A stretch of DNA of 5,687 nt, taken from Paracoccus sp. (in: a-proteobacteria). Lineage in GTDB: Bacteria; Pseudomonadota; Alphaproteobacteria; Rhodobacterales; Rhodobacteraceae. The stretch is from the NCBI GenBank assembly GCA_031178645.1, contig JAPSIP010000116.1:1-5687 (forward strand), given 5' to 3'. Below, piece by piece: positions 5,233 to 5,687 of this stretch. Both the position numbers and the translations under genes were made by a program. Below the pieces are notes generated by a model that saw only the letters and a list, made by a program, of their open reading frames with translations, was not told the DNA's origin and did not search any database. The number at the start of each line of letters is the position of its first letter. Within the stretch, counting starts at the first letter, position 1.

Positions 5233-5687
5233 TTACAAGGGAATGTTGTCGTGTTTCTTCCACGGGTTCGACAGCTGCTTGCTGCGCAGGCTGGCAAAGG
5301 CCCTTGCAACGCGCTTGCGGGTCGAATGGGGCTGGATCACCTCGTCGATGAAACCCTTCTGGGCGGCAACAAAGGGATTGGCAAAACGGTCCTCGTAATC
5401 GCGGGTCCGGGCCGCGATCTTGTCGGCATCGCCCAGTTCGCTGCGATACAGGATCTCGACCGCGCCCTTGGCGCCCATCACCGCGATTTCCGCCGTGGGC
5501 CAGGCATAGTTGAAATCCCCCCGCAGGTGCTTGGACGCCATCACGTCATAGGCCCCGCCATAGGCCTTGCGGGTGATGACCGTGACCTTCGGCACCGTCG
5601 CCTCGCCATAGGCGAACAGCAGCTTCGCCCCGTGCTTGATGACGCCGCCATATTCCTGGCCGGTGCCCGGCAGGAAGCCCGGCACGT
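5233..5687 (-). CDS. pccB: Propionyl-CoA carboxylase beta subunit, C-terminal part (cut by window edge)
   Basis: About 151 C-terminal residues of the carboxyltransferase subunit are present out of the usual 510 or so; the gene runs off the window at 5687. The GTG near the edge encodes an internal Val of the conserved (D)VPGFLPGT motif and is not a start. Typical carboxyltransferase features are [11 protein letters not shown], with the Gly-Gly backbone that helps bind the biotin or acyl-CoA carbonyl, [21 protein letters not shown], and the C-terminal end WKKHDNIPL. The Asp in AYDVM corresponds, as I recall, to the residue shown to influence acyl-CoA preference in Streptomyces PccB, and fits a propionyl-CoA enzyme. 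PccB transfers the carboxyl group from biotin on PccA to propionyl-CoA; the two subunits form an alpha6-beta6 complex. The gene is complete at its 3' end, with a TAA stop. Confidence 0.96.
   Translation of the reverse strand, partial: VPGFLPGTGQEYGGVIKHGAKLLFAYGEATVPKVTVITRKAYGGAYDVMASKHLRGDFNYAWPTAEIAVMGAKGAVEILYRSELGDADKIAARTRDYEDRFANPFVAAQKGFIDEVIQPHSTRKRVARAFASLRSKQLSNPWKKHDNIPL

Noticed and set aside
4775..5263. Minus-strand 162-codon frame between pccB and the 139-residue gene
   Set aside because: It overlaps the pccB end and the 48-residue lipoprotein in another frame and has Arg/Pro/Ser-rich composition. The shorter frame with signal peptide and Shine-Dalgarno is the better choice.
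5233..5687. A complete 150-residue gene starting with the GTG near 5685
   Set aside because: That codon falls inside the conserved (D)VPGFLPGT motif of PccB, so the reading frame is the end of a longer gene cut by the window edge.

Overview
The window looks like a chromosomal segment of a high-GC alphaproteobacterium, most likely Rhodobacteraceae (Paracoccus/Rhodobacter/Ruegeria type). This is inferred from the GC-rich coding sequence (three pccA lines counted by hand averaged just over 70%), the PccA and PccB sequences, and the pccB - small genes - pccA layout. I could not run a database search, so the genus is not fixed. Every supported gene is on the minus strand, so transcription runs from high to low coordinates.

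In transcription order: the 3' end of pccB (5687-5233, cut by the window edge); a 48-residue lipoprotein gene (5027-4881); a 139-residue protein of unknown function with a basic N-terminus and a very acidic tail (4781-4362); two tandem, related glycine-zipper lipoprotein genes (4231-3989 and 3913-3701); pccA (3601-1604); mrr, an Mrr-type (type IV) restriction endonuclease gene (1604-699); and a 225-residue membrane-anchored protein of unknown function (702-25). PccA and PccB together form propionyl-CoA carboxylase, which makes methylmalonyl-CoA from propionyl-CoA. In many Rhodobacteraceae a methylmalonyl-CoA mutase gene follows pccA; here the position after pccA is taken by mrr and the membrane protein gene.

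The intergenic regions are rich in stem-loops. Two look like intrinsic terminators: a strong one with a five-T tract 21 bases before the pccA start, and one with a short T-rich stretch just before the 70-residue lipoprotein gene. Two more GC-rich hairpins without T tracts follow pccB and the 48-residue lipoprotein gene. The pccB-pccA interval is therefore probably divided into several transcription or mRNA-stability units rather than read as one simple operon.

The most unusual part is the pccA - mrr - membrane protein chain. The pccA stop TAG shares its G with the GTG start of mrr, and the mrr stop overlaps the next start as ATGA. The mrr gene has a GC content of about 53% by hand count, and the drop begins and ends almost exactly at its boundaries. 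This suggests a horizontally acquired restriction gene that is now translated in series with a central metabolic gene, possibly paired with a membrane protein.
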